A DNA stretch of 64,000 nt from Tetmemena sp. SeJ-2015 (taxonomy: Eukaryota > Ciliophora > Spirotrichea > Sporadotrichida > Oxytrichidae). Shown one piece after another: positions 46,190 through 56,631 of the stretch (position 1 is its first letter; the number at the start of each line of letters is the position of its first letter). A program made the position numbers and the translations under genes. The notes below the pieces were generated by a model, which saw nothing but the letters and a program-made list of their open reading frames with translations, searched no databases and was not told the origin of the DNA. The stretch is taken from assembly GCA_027382625.1 (NCBI GenBank), contig JAJKFJ010021016.1, forward strand, positions 1 through 64,000. The letters are read 5' to 3'.

Positions 46190-46450
46190 ATGGAAAATTA
46201 AAAATTTAGGGAGGAGATTTTTTAAAATTTTAGAAAGGGTAAAAATTTAAGATTTTTTTTTTATTTACGACCTTCAGCTCAAATTTAAGATAATGCGGTT
46301 TTTAAAAATTTTTAAACAAAAATTTAAAACCCCCCGGGGGAAACCTTTAAAGGTAGAGGGGAACAGGGAAAATTGCTGTTTTATTCTTCTTTTATTTGGA
46401 GTCTTCTATTTAATATTTTTAATAAATTAATTATAAAAAAAAATTTAAAG
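46190..46450. other. Low-quality-looking homopolymer patch 1
   Basis: Runs of A, T, C and G of 5-10 bases are packed together (for example AAAACCCCCCGGGGGAAACC), unlike the surrounding DNA. It looks like uncorrected read error rather than a biological element. Confidence 0.5.
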
Positions 46451-46499
46451 GTTTCATGACAAACAGCAGATTTCAAATTCTATAGCAGGAGGTGAAGCA

Positions 46500-47290
46500 A
46501 AGTGATATTCGCAGTGATTAATGATCGACAAGAATTAGGCAAAAAACAGATAAAGTAAAGTTGAGCAGAATATTTCCAAAACCTAATGGAAAAATACGAA
46601 AATAAACTAGCATTGGCGAGGCCATAAAACTCTTTAAGAGCAAATTCATCATGGATAGAGAAAGAAAAATTTGAGATAGCATGTGCCTTACTACTGTGAA
46701 TGGTCTAAAGATATCCGCAAAAAGTACTCGAATACAGCACGAGTAAAGTCAACATAGGTAGCAATATTCGGTTTAGGGTAGGAGCCAGGCTTTGAAGAAA
46801 AAGAAACATAAGAGAGAGAATGTTAAAGCTCCATTTCCAGTCAAATGAAGGATATTGAATGAGGCTGGTTAAAAGAGATAAAAGTAAATGAAGATGGGAG
46901 CGTGAATTAAGATGATGATGATTATGTGAAACAAGCAAGTCGGATGGCAGTTTCATAAATAAGAAACGATACTAATTGAAGATAATAATCGAATCCAGAA
47001 ACTCAGAAGATTGGCAAATATGGTTACAAAAATGGAAACAACTAAGTAGTGATTAAATTTTGAAAGCAAGTTGAGTATCCTCGCTTTGAGATTTGCATTG
47101 AGAGTACACTTTGCTGGACATAGTTTTTAGCATGAGTGTTCACAGTAGCGAATGAATAGGAGCACACATTAGAGCTGCATATGAAGATGACTAAGATTAT
47201 GTTAGAATAAAAGACAAGTATTTTGGAGTGCCCATTTTGCTACTTTAAATACAAATGCAAAGTATAATAAACGCAGCTTAAATAACGCAA
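46500..47290 (+). CDS. Coding stretch of unknown function inside the VPS8 insert
   Basis: Plus-strand frames with TGA-only stops include LSRIFPKPNGKIRKQTSIGE, IKVNEDGSVNQDDDDYVKQA and QVEYPRFEICIESTLCW. Composition and Gln use are protein-like, but the frame changes several times, so IESs are present and unresolved. I do not recognise the family. No start or stop can be fixed. Confidence 0.4.
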
Positions 47291-47299
47291 TAAATACTT

Positions 47300-48044
47300 A
47301 AGAGTAAGAAGACGTGCATTTTTAAATTATGTACTTGTATTTATAGAAGCTGTTTAATAAAATTATCTTTCTGGTTCGCTATTCAAATATATGACAGTTA
47401 CTTTTTGATTAAATAAATAATTTTGAAAAATCAATAGCATTATCTTAATATGACTAACACACTCAGCATCTTCTTCCATTTCATTTTCATCTGAATTTGT
47501 GATGCTTATAACTTTTTACTGAGGGCTCCCTCACAAAAGTTGCAAGGATAAAAATTTCTTAGAATTTTATGCAGAATTGAATGGTCTAATGATTATTCAA
47601 ATTGTTCATTCTTCAACTGCCACTGATTTATTCCATTTTAATTTAATATCTTATTTAATTCTATTTTTACTTAATTCTCAGCTATAATAAATTACATTTG
47701 AAAATTCTTTAGTTATAAAATATTCAGCGACTACATAATGATGTGCTAATATAAACATAGAAACATAATAAATGAATGATTTAATTATCAAATGCTTTCT
47801 AGAGATCTTAAATTTAAAATTCTATATTTCGACTCCCTATAAACCACGATTTCCTTCATTTGTAAACTTCTATAAAGAAAGAAAGATATCCAATTCTTAT
47901 AATATCTACATCAAATTCGTCTAAAACTTGAAGCTATAATAAAAGCAATATAGAGATCAGGATTTCAAAAATTTCAGTTTAATGAAGGCTTTTGCTTATT
48001 CCCTCTTGTCAAAAATGCGTTTAGTAAGTTTCTTCTTTTGCTTT
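47300..48044. other. AT-rich stretch with a block duplicated from 39.3 kb
   Basis: Positions 47,590-47,710 resemble 39,350-39,460. On the complement, about 47,530-47,440 carries an acidic frame (ISITNSDENEMEEDAECVS) that may be a stray MDS of the homeodomain array. The rest is AT-rich. Confidence 0.35.
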
Positions 48045-50979
48045 TCAAGAGTTTTTCTTCTCATAAAAGGATTGTAGCTCACTTTGTTTCCCTATCACTT
48101 CCGCGATAGCTTTCTCTTAGAAAAGCCGTAATTGTTCAACAGCTGACACTGCCACCTCCCTCAACCTAAGTTAATCCTCTCTCACGTTCTAAAGGGATTT
48201 AAAATACTTGCCTACTAATTGCCATAAAATATATAAAGGAGCATGGTTATTGCTCAGTTCGGTCTTTCCAGTGGTCTGCTATGTCTCCCATAGATTTCAC
48301 TCTCTCCTCGTACAAACTCTAAATTTCCTTGCAGCAACATTTAAGACCAATTCCGCCATTCATAGCCACCTACAGATTCTCTTTATCCTCTCTACTCTTA
48401 GTTTACTCGAACTCTCTCAACTTTTATTTCAGGGTCTTTTTATCTTTCTCGAGCTTGTCTATTTATTTGTGCAAATCTACAAAAGTTTTTCTTTACAAAT
48501 ATTCAAGTGAGCCACCAGCTATCTTATTTTAATTAAAACTAATTGAATATAAAATTTTTTGGTTCCCAAAATTTAAAAAAAATTAAATTTTCGAATCAAT
48601 AGTAGTCCTTTGAAAATTTTTAGATAGATTTCTGCCAACTTGGTGGAAATTTGAACCTTAAAAATTTCGTTCTTGGGTGTTTGATTTACCTTTAAATTTT
48701 TGAAAAAGATTTTCTTAAGATTTAGAGACCAACCCTCCTTTTTATCTTTTCAAGGAAGTTGATGGAGTTCTATTTTCCTCTTGCCTTTAAAGTCTCCTTT
48801 ACCTATCTCTACTCCTGCTGTTTGGACCAAAAGAATTCCCGTTTTTTTAAATTAGTTTCAAAAAAATATTTTTAAAAATTTTGGGGAATTTTAAATTCCT
48901 TTTTAATTTCCCCAAAGAAAGAAAACCTTTTTTAAAAAATTAAAATTTCAGGAAAAGGGTTTTTTAATGATTTATTTTGGCGATGCCTATCTACTTCTGA
49001 TTGCCTTTTTTCGGGAATAGCTAGACTACTCTAGCTTTATTCCTCTCAATCTCTATTTAAAGCTACTCATTTTTACTTTTTAAAGCTAGATTTTCACTTT
49101 CAAGCTAGGCTTGCTTTATATCGGGAAGTGCTTTATTGCTTAAAGTTTGATAGTTTGAGAGATGAGCTTAGAGTGTCTGATTATTAAATATTCCAGAGAG
49201 AGGTTAGAAGTGCTAGCCTGAAGAGTCTTGGACTATCATACTCTAATTCCCAGAGAGAAAGTTTAATGTAGATTGCTCATTAGAGAATTATCCAGCATTT
49301 TAATTGAACCTCTTTGCATTTAAAACTTATTCCTATCTTGACTAATTGGAATTCTTGCTTGATTTTCTCTCCCGACTTTACTATTTTACTTTCTCAGCTC
49401 CTTGCAACATTGTGTTCCCGATTGGATTAAATTAGGCCAATAACTCATTATACTTCGATCTTAGGTCACTGTAATCCTTTGTTTGACTCTCTAGACTTTG
49501 AAACTTGCTCCTCATTTCATCAATCAACTCAAGACTTCTATCGAGATAAATAGACCTTTTCTCAAGCTCTTAGATCTTGTATTGAAATCTTTGCTCAGTT
49601 TCCCTTTTCACTCTCTCTTCAGACTCTCTTATCATATCCTAAATGCTTATTAGCTGAGGGTTTGAGTTAATTTAGTCTTGGTTTAGGGTGTTAACGGATG
49701 ATTAGTGATTGAAGGTGTAGAGATTATTATGATTCTAGGGATGGCCGTAGTAGTTTCTAGGCATAGAAAACTGAGACCCTTGTGATTAATTCATAAATCG
49801 GGAGTTTTAGTTTGCCTAAGAGGATTGGAGAAATCTAGCAGAACTCTTTTGAGCTGATTATACCATTTCAATTTCTGATTGCTGGAAATGGAGATCTCCT
49901 TGAGTGGAAAGCAACTAAGGACTAAGATTCAGCTAAGGGTTAAATTCTCTAGCATTTGTCTCAGATTCAACCAAGTGAGTTAAAGGATTGGGGCTGAGGA
50001 AGTATCGGGTAGGTTCTATTAGAGTCTCGACATTGGAAGATTCTCTCTATCAAAGATTTATCGCTGCTATAATGCTTATCTATTTCTTTGGTCATAACTC
50101 TCCAAAGAGAAATTTAATTAAGAAAGAATTTCAAAATTAAGATAAGAAATGAGATTGAGAGCCCAAATTCTAATAGCTTCTTTGAGACTCCTACATTACT
50201 TGTGAATTTGCACCAATCATTCCAACAGACTAATTAAGATATGGCTAATAAGTTGCCTGCATTATTTCACTAGTCTATTTGAACTACGGATATGAGTCAT
50301 TTTAATTTCCAAAAGTACTTCCGTTCCTGTTTTACTAGTTTAAATATGCCTCATTTCTCATGTGCATATTACTTGTTAGATTAGCTCCTGAATTCTCCAC
50401 ATTTTGAATCTAGGTTGGTTGCTACTGACCTTATAGATTCCTTCTTAGATTTTGTATTCTTAGGTAGATTGATTCCATTTACTGTGAGGCATTTGTGTCA
50501 CTAGTGTTACTTTCTTAAGTTTGCAAAGGCCTCTCAATAATAGGTTCTTCTTTAGCTTCCTCCCCAAGAAATTAAAGACTCCTAGTATAATCTCTTTGTG
50601 ACAATAAAATTATTTATAGCTGACTCTCTCATACTTGAATAATTATCTGGATCAGTGACTTAGGATTTATCTTCAAAACTATGACAATAATTTTTTAAAT
50701 AATTGATTAAGGTGTCTAATCAGGTCTTTGAAGATTTATAATTCCTTGACTGTAGAGAGTTCCCTCATTCAATTCGAACACTCCTTCTCTATTGATTTAT
50801 TGCAGTTCATTTCGATTAGAGTATCTAAAGTTAAGTTAGGGAACATTTTCAGGTCTAGATGAATACTGCTGTTGTTTTTAGGATTCATTCTTGCTGAAAA
50901 TGGATTAGCTCTGGCTCTTTGGGGATAGGGATTGAAGTGCAGAGTTATTTTCAATGTTAGAGTTCATAAAATACTCCAT
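48045..50979 (-). CDS. Coiled-coil protein with Gln/Asn-rich N-terminus
   Basis: The ATG complementary to 50977-50979 starts MEYFMNSNIENNSALQSLSP. A long low-complexity Gln/Ser/Asn region follows (ESNTSDTNASQQMESIYLRI), then heptad-rich helices in the C-terminal half (REVAVSAVEQLRLFQEKAIA, VIGKQSELQSFYEKKNS) ending at a TGA complementary to 48045-48047. A homopolymer patch (48,540-48,980) breaks the frame in the middle. I do not recognise the family. It lies within the VPS8 insert. Confidence 0.6.
48540..48980. other. Low-quality-looking homopolymer patch 2
   Basis: A block of inflated A, T, C and G runs inside the coiled-coil gene, with no open frame through it while both sides are coding. 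Probable uncorrected read error. Confidence 0.5.
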
Positions 50980-51394
50980 TAAAAACCAGTTATAAATTCA
51001 AAACTTTTATTCAAAATTTGAATTCTTACACTCTATTATTTTTATTGCATTAGGAATTTATTCAATTAAAAAAAAAGGTTTGAAACAGAGAAGCACATCT
51101 AGTTTTAAATATGACAGGCTTTATAATTTTATAGGATTCTTTATTATAGAATTAAGTCTTCAAAATTTTACTAATTTTTATTTGATAAAATTTTTCACAA
51201 TTGAAACTTGCAGTTTGTTTTAGTTTATGATTAAAAAATATTTACAATTTTAATTCAGTGCTTGTGACTTACATATAATCGATATGAAATTGTTTAAATA
51301 TGTTTTATTTATAATTATTTTGCATGAATGATTTGATAGTGAAAGATTAAGGAAAGAATAACCATATTTATTTACACTGCAGAACTTTCTATGT
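50980..51394. other. AT-rich spacer
   Basis: Lies between two minus-strand genes. No coding, RNA or repeat signal was seen. Confidence 0.4.
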
Positions 51395-52431
51395 TCACAT
51401 TAAGAATGCAAAATCTGCTAATGGCATTAGTGGGCCTTGTACTGTAACTATATTTTTGCTTTGCTCACACACCTCAGGATAGAACTCTTCTTTGCGGAAG
51501 TCTTGTCTAGGAATGTAGCTTCCCGCCTTGAATATAACATTTGATACTTTTCCAATGTCTTCTCTTCCTTCCTCTTACGCCTTCTAAACTTATGAAATAA
51601 CAAGTAAGGACTATTTAATAATCCTTAATTTGATTATGCTAATCTGGGTGTGAGATCATTTATTGCAAAAGCTGGGAGACCGTCACTTTCCCTAAAGAAC
51701 ACGTTCCAGCTCTCTTCGTCAGATGATATCGTTTTAAACCCATAGAAACTTTCAGCTGTATCAGGGAGGCACTGCAGACTGAATATTTTTCATAAGAAGT
51801 TACTTAAGAAAATTAAATCTCATCAGACCAAAGGAGGTTGTATAGGAGTCGTGGCGAGGAAACCACATCTCACTTCAGGATGTTAAATCTATTATGTGAA
51901 GGGAAGATGCTACTATGAATTTTAGTTGAAAGCAGGATGCTGTTGCCGCATCCACTTCAATATCCATGATCATTGCATATTTGTAATCTCCAATGGCAGA
52001 AATAGTTGGAGTTTTGCCTTTAATGTCTGATATACCTGTATAGTAATCCTATCTTGCTCTGTTATGTGTTGAATCTACTTTAAGATGCAGAGTGTAACCC
52101 ATTGCTTGTCCTTTATACATATCGATTACTTGAGCAATCAATTCATAGTTCCAAAAGACGTTTACTGCAGGCCAGTGACCCATTGCCCATGGGAATACGA
52201 GATTCGATAGCTTGTAAGGTGCTGGGCAAGTATTGTCTTTGCTTTTCCCTTTCGATGATAGTTACTTATAAATTAATATCAAGATATTTAAGATGACTCC
52301 TTTACAGCTAATGAGGTGAAAGGCTAGAAATTAGCAAGATCAGGAGACAGATTTAGAAGAGATTAGTAAACTTTCTGCTTCGTGTCATTTGTAAAAGATT
52401 GATGATTAAATTTATAATTAGGTGCAATCAT
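51395..52431 (-). CDS. Unrecognised protein inside the VPS8 insert
   Basis: Starts MIAPNYKFNHQSFTNDTKQK (complement of 52429-52431) and ends TVQGPLMPLADFAFLM with TGA complementary to 51395-51397. Well-formed segments include FPWAMGHWPAVNVFWNYELI, MGYTLHLKVDSTHNRARQDY, ISDIKGKTPTISAIGDYKYA, SSDEESWNVFFRESDGLPAF and DFRKEEFYPEVCEQSKN. Trp/Tyr/Gly content suggests a folded globular, perhaps enzymatic domain, but I cannot name it. Frame changes near 52,300, 51,930, 51,800 and 51,620 indicate unresolved IESs. It ends only about 70 bp before the VPS8 pointer. Confidence 0.6.
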
Positions 52432-52499
52432 AGAATTACTTATTCTTTTCTCTAGAAACTTCCAATTTGATAATTCTTCTCACTCTTTAAATTGATTGA

Positions 52500-55400
52500 C
52501 TCTCTGTTTGATTTGTACAAAAAGATTCAACAGCAGAAAACATCATCTGAAAAATAAGGAAGCGCCTACTCATAAGCAGGACATCAAATATCTATGATAG
52601 ATCTGCAAATGCTCAAAGAATTCGAGTATGAATCGGAAGAGAAAAGACAGATAGAAAAGTCACAGATCTATTTGGGCTTTAAATGCTTATCCATTAATAT
52701 TTGATTGGCTACAAGATCATGTGGGCGATCAGACTATTTATCGACGGAAAGAAGTTTCCTCAAGGAAATATCAGAGAAAGAAAGTGGAGGAGCTACATTC
52801 ATGATGTCATTCAACTTTAAAAACACACTTTTATTTAGCCAAGCTATAATTGAGAAACTTTTATCGACTCAGCAGTATCTCTAGGTGTTGCTTGACATTG
52901 ATGCAGAGACTCTCTTCCAAGTGATATCAATTCTTTTCTACCCAAGCAAGCCTTTTGAATTAGTGCAACAAGGAAGAGACTTGATCTTTTTTATATAAAA
53001 ATTTATTCAAAGATTTGATCGCTAACCCGAGTTTGAAGTCTCAGACACATGTAGAATTTCTAAAAGAGCTGGACAACTTCTGTCTCAATGAAAAGACGTC
53101 AGAGTCAACCAAGAATCAGTATCTCTTCTTCATATCAAATGTAGTCGCTAAATCTGCTGCTAACATTCAAGGCATCAGTCCCTATTTCTTCTTCAACATC
53201 TTCAAAATTTAGCACTCTTAAGTAGATCATACATAAATTCGTTATGATATCTCTCGAGAGCTGATGTAAAGGCATAGAAGATACCTGGAGTTCAATAAAA
53301 ACCTGCATGAGATGTCAGCACGCAAGAAGAAAAAGATCACAGACCAACTTTCGAAGTCTGGAGACTCTTCTCAGCTTAAGCACTATTAATTTATCATCTG
53401 ATTGAATTTATTTGTGTATGCAGCAGCAACTCATAGATGAACAGAAGTATATTCAAAAGACTGAAAATGATTTCATAAATCTGTTCAAGTTAAGTGAGCC
53501 TCTAGATGATTTGTAAATCACTGACCTACTCAGGCTAGCAGAATTCACTTAATTGTAAGCTCAAATATTCTTCCAACTCATTTAAATTTTAGCAACCAAG
53601 TAAAAGTGTATCTCTACGAAAAGAAGGAAGAGTACATCAAGTGTCTCCAAATGCTCCTCTCTACAACTGGCTCCTCCCCTTCTACCTCCCTCACTCCTCT
53701 GCCTTCTTCTCAAACAAATGCACCAGCTAATAGTCTCTCACCCTCAGACTCTTAAATTGCGGATCAGCTGTAAGGTGACCGAGTTCTAAAATGGATTCGA
53801 GAGAAACTCGCCCTACTTGAAGAGAGGGGCAGAGAAGTCTAAGTCAGCAGTTGATAGAAACACTTTTGAGCAGTTTAAGAGAGAAGTTGCCTAGAATATC
53901 AAGAAAATCGTGATTGTGAATGCAAAGGAGACTATAAACTTGGTGGAGGAGAAGTTTGGAGCGCAGCATAAGGAGATGATTGATTTGCTAGCTCGCGACC
54001 CTCAGGAGCAGATGCTTTATCTTGAGACTTTGCTCGAAGAGTAAGATTAAGCCATCTAAGAAACAATAAAGAACTACGGACTGAACTCAGCCAACCCAAA
54101 GGAAGCAAAGAAGTACATTGAATACCTCAAACTCCACCTCAGACTCTCATGCCTCCTTCGCAAAGATAGAGTCCTTGCTATTGTCGAACGCATGGTGAAG
54201 CAATCTTACTACCCTATCTTAATCTTATGCTAATGATAATAAAATGTATCGAGGACTGTCTTTAAATATGCCAAGAGTACGACCAAACAGAGGCTGCATT
54301 CTTACTAAACAAGAAGCTAGGAAAGTACTTCGAGAGCGTGCAACTAGGACTTGGCATAATTTAGAGCAAAGTAGATCTAGTCAAGCTTAAGATTGAAATC
54401 TATCATGCCAGAAACAGGAAGTTGAGCCTGCAATTTTTGTTTAATGTTATATTTTTTTGGGATAATTTCCATGCACTCAAGAGTATTTGAATGAGTGCCA
54501 TCTGTTTGACTCAGTTTTCAAGAAGATTCTAAAGATCTGTCGCAAGAACTCTAAAGAAGTTGAACAAGACAAAGAGCAGCTTATATGGTTCGTTGTAGTA
54601 GACGCTCTCCAAGCCCTCATGGCTAATCCAACTCTATCTACTAAGAGATAAACAAATTTCACAGCTTAATAAGCAATAGAAGCTTAAGTTAAGTTTATTG
54701 CAAGGAGTTCTTCTAATAAAGAATGAATATTTTTGCAGAAGCTCTGATTCGAGTGATCCCTTTCAAGGATTTCCTGGAGCACCTGCTTATGAAAGAAAGG
54801 GCACTAGAGTTCTCTCAATATTCTGACTTCATATTGTAGCTATTTATGATTAGATTATAGTGTATATTGCAGCTGTTTGGATAGGTACAGTCAGAGAATA
54901 TAATAATCCAGAATGCAAACAACTCAATCTATAAGGTTAACTCCGAGCTATTCACTTAGTTTAACTATTTTTAGATCATTTTAAATTAAAGTTCAAGCAA
55001 CAGAGTCAGAAAGGTATTCTATTCAGAAATAGGTTCTGTTCTCTATGTAAACGCTTCATGGACCAGCACTTGCTAGATGAGGCTGAGTTCAATTCTGATA
55101 TACTCCTTTTATGAAATAATAAAAGGATTTAAAATTTTTTTAAGTATAGCTCTGTGATGAACTCCACAGCCAATACTAGTTCTGCGAATGCTCTTAATTC
55201 TGACGAAGAAGATGAAGACTTTGATGATGAACAGCTATTCGCAGATGCTTCTCAACCTTACTACAAGTATTTTTATCTCTTCACATTTTTGCAAATAATT
55301 TTACTTAATTTAAATTGGACATTTGCATTATTCATTTGAATATACATTTGTGATTACTACTATGACTCTGCAAAGGAGATGGTAAAGTCATTTGCGTGCT

Positions 55401-55917
55401 GCCATACTTTCCATGTCCGTTGCCTCAAGAAGCACTATAAGCAAAAGGGAGAACTACTAGAGGAGATTTTCAATCGCCAAGTGGAAAGACTCCGATGCCC
55501 CATTTGCAACCTCAAGAACTATTATAATCTCTTAGTTTAAATTTGACTATGACATCGATGCGCAAGATTCAAAGAGCAAGAGCAACTTAAGAGGAGGCAA
55601 AGCGGCTGGTGGTCGTTTCAAAGACATCGCTGTTCCTGATAGAAACGCTACTACACCTGGCAATCTATTTATATAAACTTGTTTATTGCAAGAGTAGCAG
55701 CAACTAGGGAAGCAACAATAGTGGAAGTGGGAAGCAAGGGAATGAATTAGATGACGCTTTGGAGAAAAGGCTTTAAGCCAAGCACTTCAGGATGACAATG
55801 AAGTCTTAATCCATTAAGAATCGTAAGCTGTAGAAACTGAGCAAGCAGATGCAATACTTTGAAGCGTCCATAGACAGCGAAGGACTCATGATCAAAGATT
55901 TCAAGGGCATGAAGTGA
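52500..55917 (+). CDS. VPS8: VPS8 (CORVET subunit), C-terminal part with RING finger
   Basis: Begins at the second copy of the 12-bp pointer and continues the solenoid: LFIDGKKFPQGNI, SQAIIEKLLSTQQYLQVLLD, then LIANPSLKSQTHVEFLKELD, and EQMLYLETLLEEQDQAIQET. The C-terminal RING has CCHTFHVRCLKKHY and RCPICNLKNYYNLL (about 55,390-55,530), followed by a Gly/Asn/Gln-rich tail ending LMIKDFKGMK at TGA 55915-55917. Order, spacing and the terminal RING all match VPS8. IESs at 52675-52710, 52814-52831 and 52981-53020 are resolved; others remain, for example near 53,390, 54,440 and 55,270. Confidence 0.87.
52675..52710 (+). other. IES, pointer GGCT, 32 bp removed
   Basis: Copies at 52675-52678 and 52707-52710. 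The join reads IYLGYKIMWAIRLFIDGKKF, removing a TGA. Confidence 0.82.
52814..52831 (+). other. Very short IES, pointer ACTTT, 13 bp removed
   Basis: Copies at 52814-52818 and 52827-52831. The join reads HDVIQLLFSQAIIEKLLS; each side alone runs into a TGA or the wrong frame. Confidence 0.75.
52981..53020 (+). other. IES, pointer TTGATC, 34 bp removed
   Basis: Copies at 52981-52986 and 53015-53020. The join reads ELVQQGRDLIANPSLKSQ. Confidence 0.85.
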
Positions 55918-56110
55918 TTCCAGTCAAATTATCAAATAAGGCAGCTGTATCTAAGGCATAAGAGTTTGGAGTTTGAGGTGTTAAGTTATCAACTATTATT
56001 TATTTTGCAAGTGATTATTAGTTTCCACTGCTAAATAGGATTAAAGAAATAAGAGCAATTCAAGAATGAGGAGCGATGTTATAAACAAATAATAATAAAT
56101 TAAGGAAACA

Positions 56111-56380
56111 ATGGAGAACTTCTTCCCTAAAAACAGATCAGTAGGTCTTAAGACAGAGACAGCACACAAGTACCACCTTGAATTCGCAAAGGCAGGATAC
56201 GATTCCAATGCAGACGCAGTTGAGAAATGCATGAACAAGTGCAACATCGACTACAGAGAGACCGCAAGAGCAGACTAAGAGAGTCACTGCCTCAACCAAT
56301 GCTTTAACAAATTCTTTGACTGCCAGCTCCTCATCCAAAAAGAAATCTTAAAGCACACCTTCCTCTCACCCATTCAGTGA
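56111..56380 (+). CDS. Small TIM-like mitochondrial intermembrane-space chaperone
   Basis: An uninterrupted 89-residue frame from the ATG at 56111 to TGA at 56378-56380, containing one in-frame TAA read as Gln. It has twin CX3C motifs (CMNKC at residues 40-44 and CLNQC at 60-64) with 15 residues between, the hallmark of Tim8/9/10/13 proteins. These form hexamers that escort hydrophobic precursors across the intermembrane space after Mia40-driven disulphide formation. Length and spacing fit the family. Which member it is cannot be told. The gene is free of IESs and introns, unlike almost everything around it, and converges on XPD. Confidence 0.82.
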
Positions 56381-56631
56381 TACTCAATATTCTTTACATG
56401 CCTTGCAAGTCTCAATTTCTTTCCTCATAAAGGAGAAGAAATCAGACTAGACTGTGGCTATTTTATTTAACATAATCAACTTCAAAATATTGCGCTGTCT
56501 TTTATAAGTTTTAAAGTATTTTCTATTTTCCTTCATCTCATTTTAAGTTGATAATTTAATGCTCAATTATAATTCACATCAACTCTTAATACTTAAACTT
56601 TAATTATCACTTCACTTCATTTGAGCTTGGT

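Larger units (their letters stand above)
32508..52511 (+). other. 20-kb IES splitting VPS8, pointer CTCTCTGTTTGA
   Basis: The exact 12-bp repeat lies at 32508-32519 and 52500-52511, in the same codon phase on both sides. Joining gives CVQVLCSLFDLYKKIQQQK, continuing VPS8. The interval (19,992 bp removed) contains ZC3H15, three homeodomain genes, a coding stretch on the plus strand, a coiled-coil gene and a gene of unknown function, several with their own pointer-flanked IESs. So it is both an IES for VPS8 and a host for other macronuclear loci. The two VPS8 parts keep the same order and strand, so the gene is interrupted rather than scrambled. Confidence 0.85.

Noticed and set aside
46325..46345. 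C/G run as a telomere or telomere-bearing transposon end
   Set aside because: No tandem CCCCAAAA units and no inverted copy nearby; the texture matches a read-error patch.
34101..48040. Telomere-bearing (TBE) transposon genes in the 20-kb insert
   Set aside because: I saw no transposase-like frame and no terminal repeats; the coding patches found are homeodomain and unknown genes.
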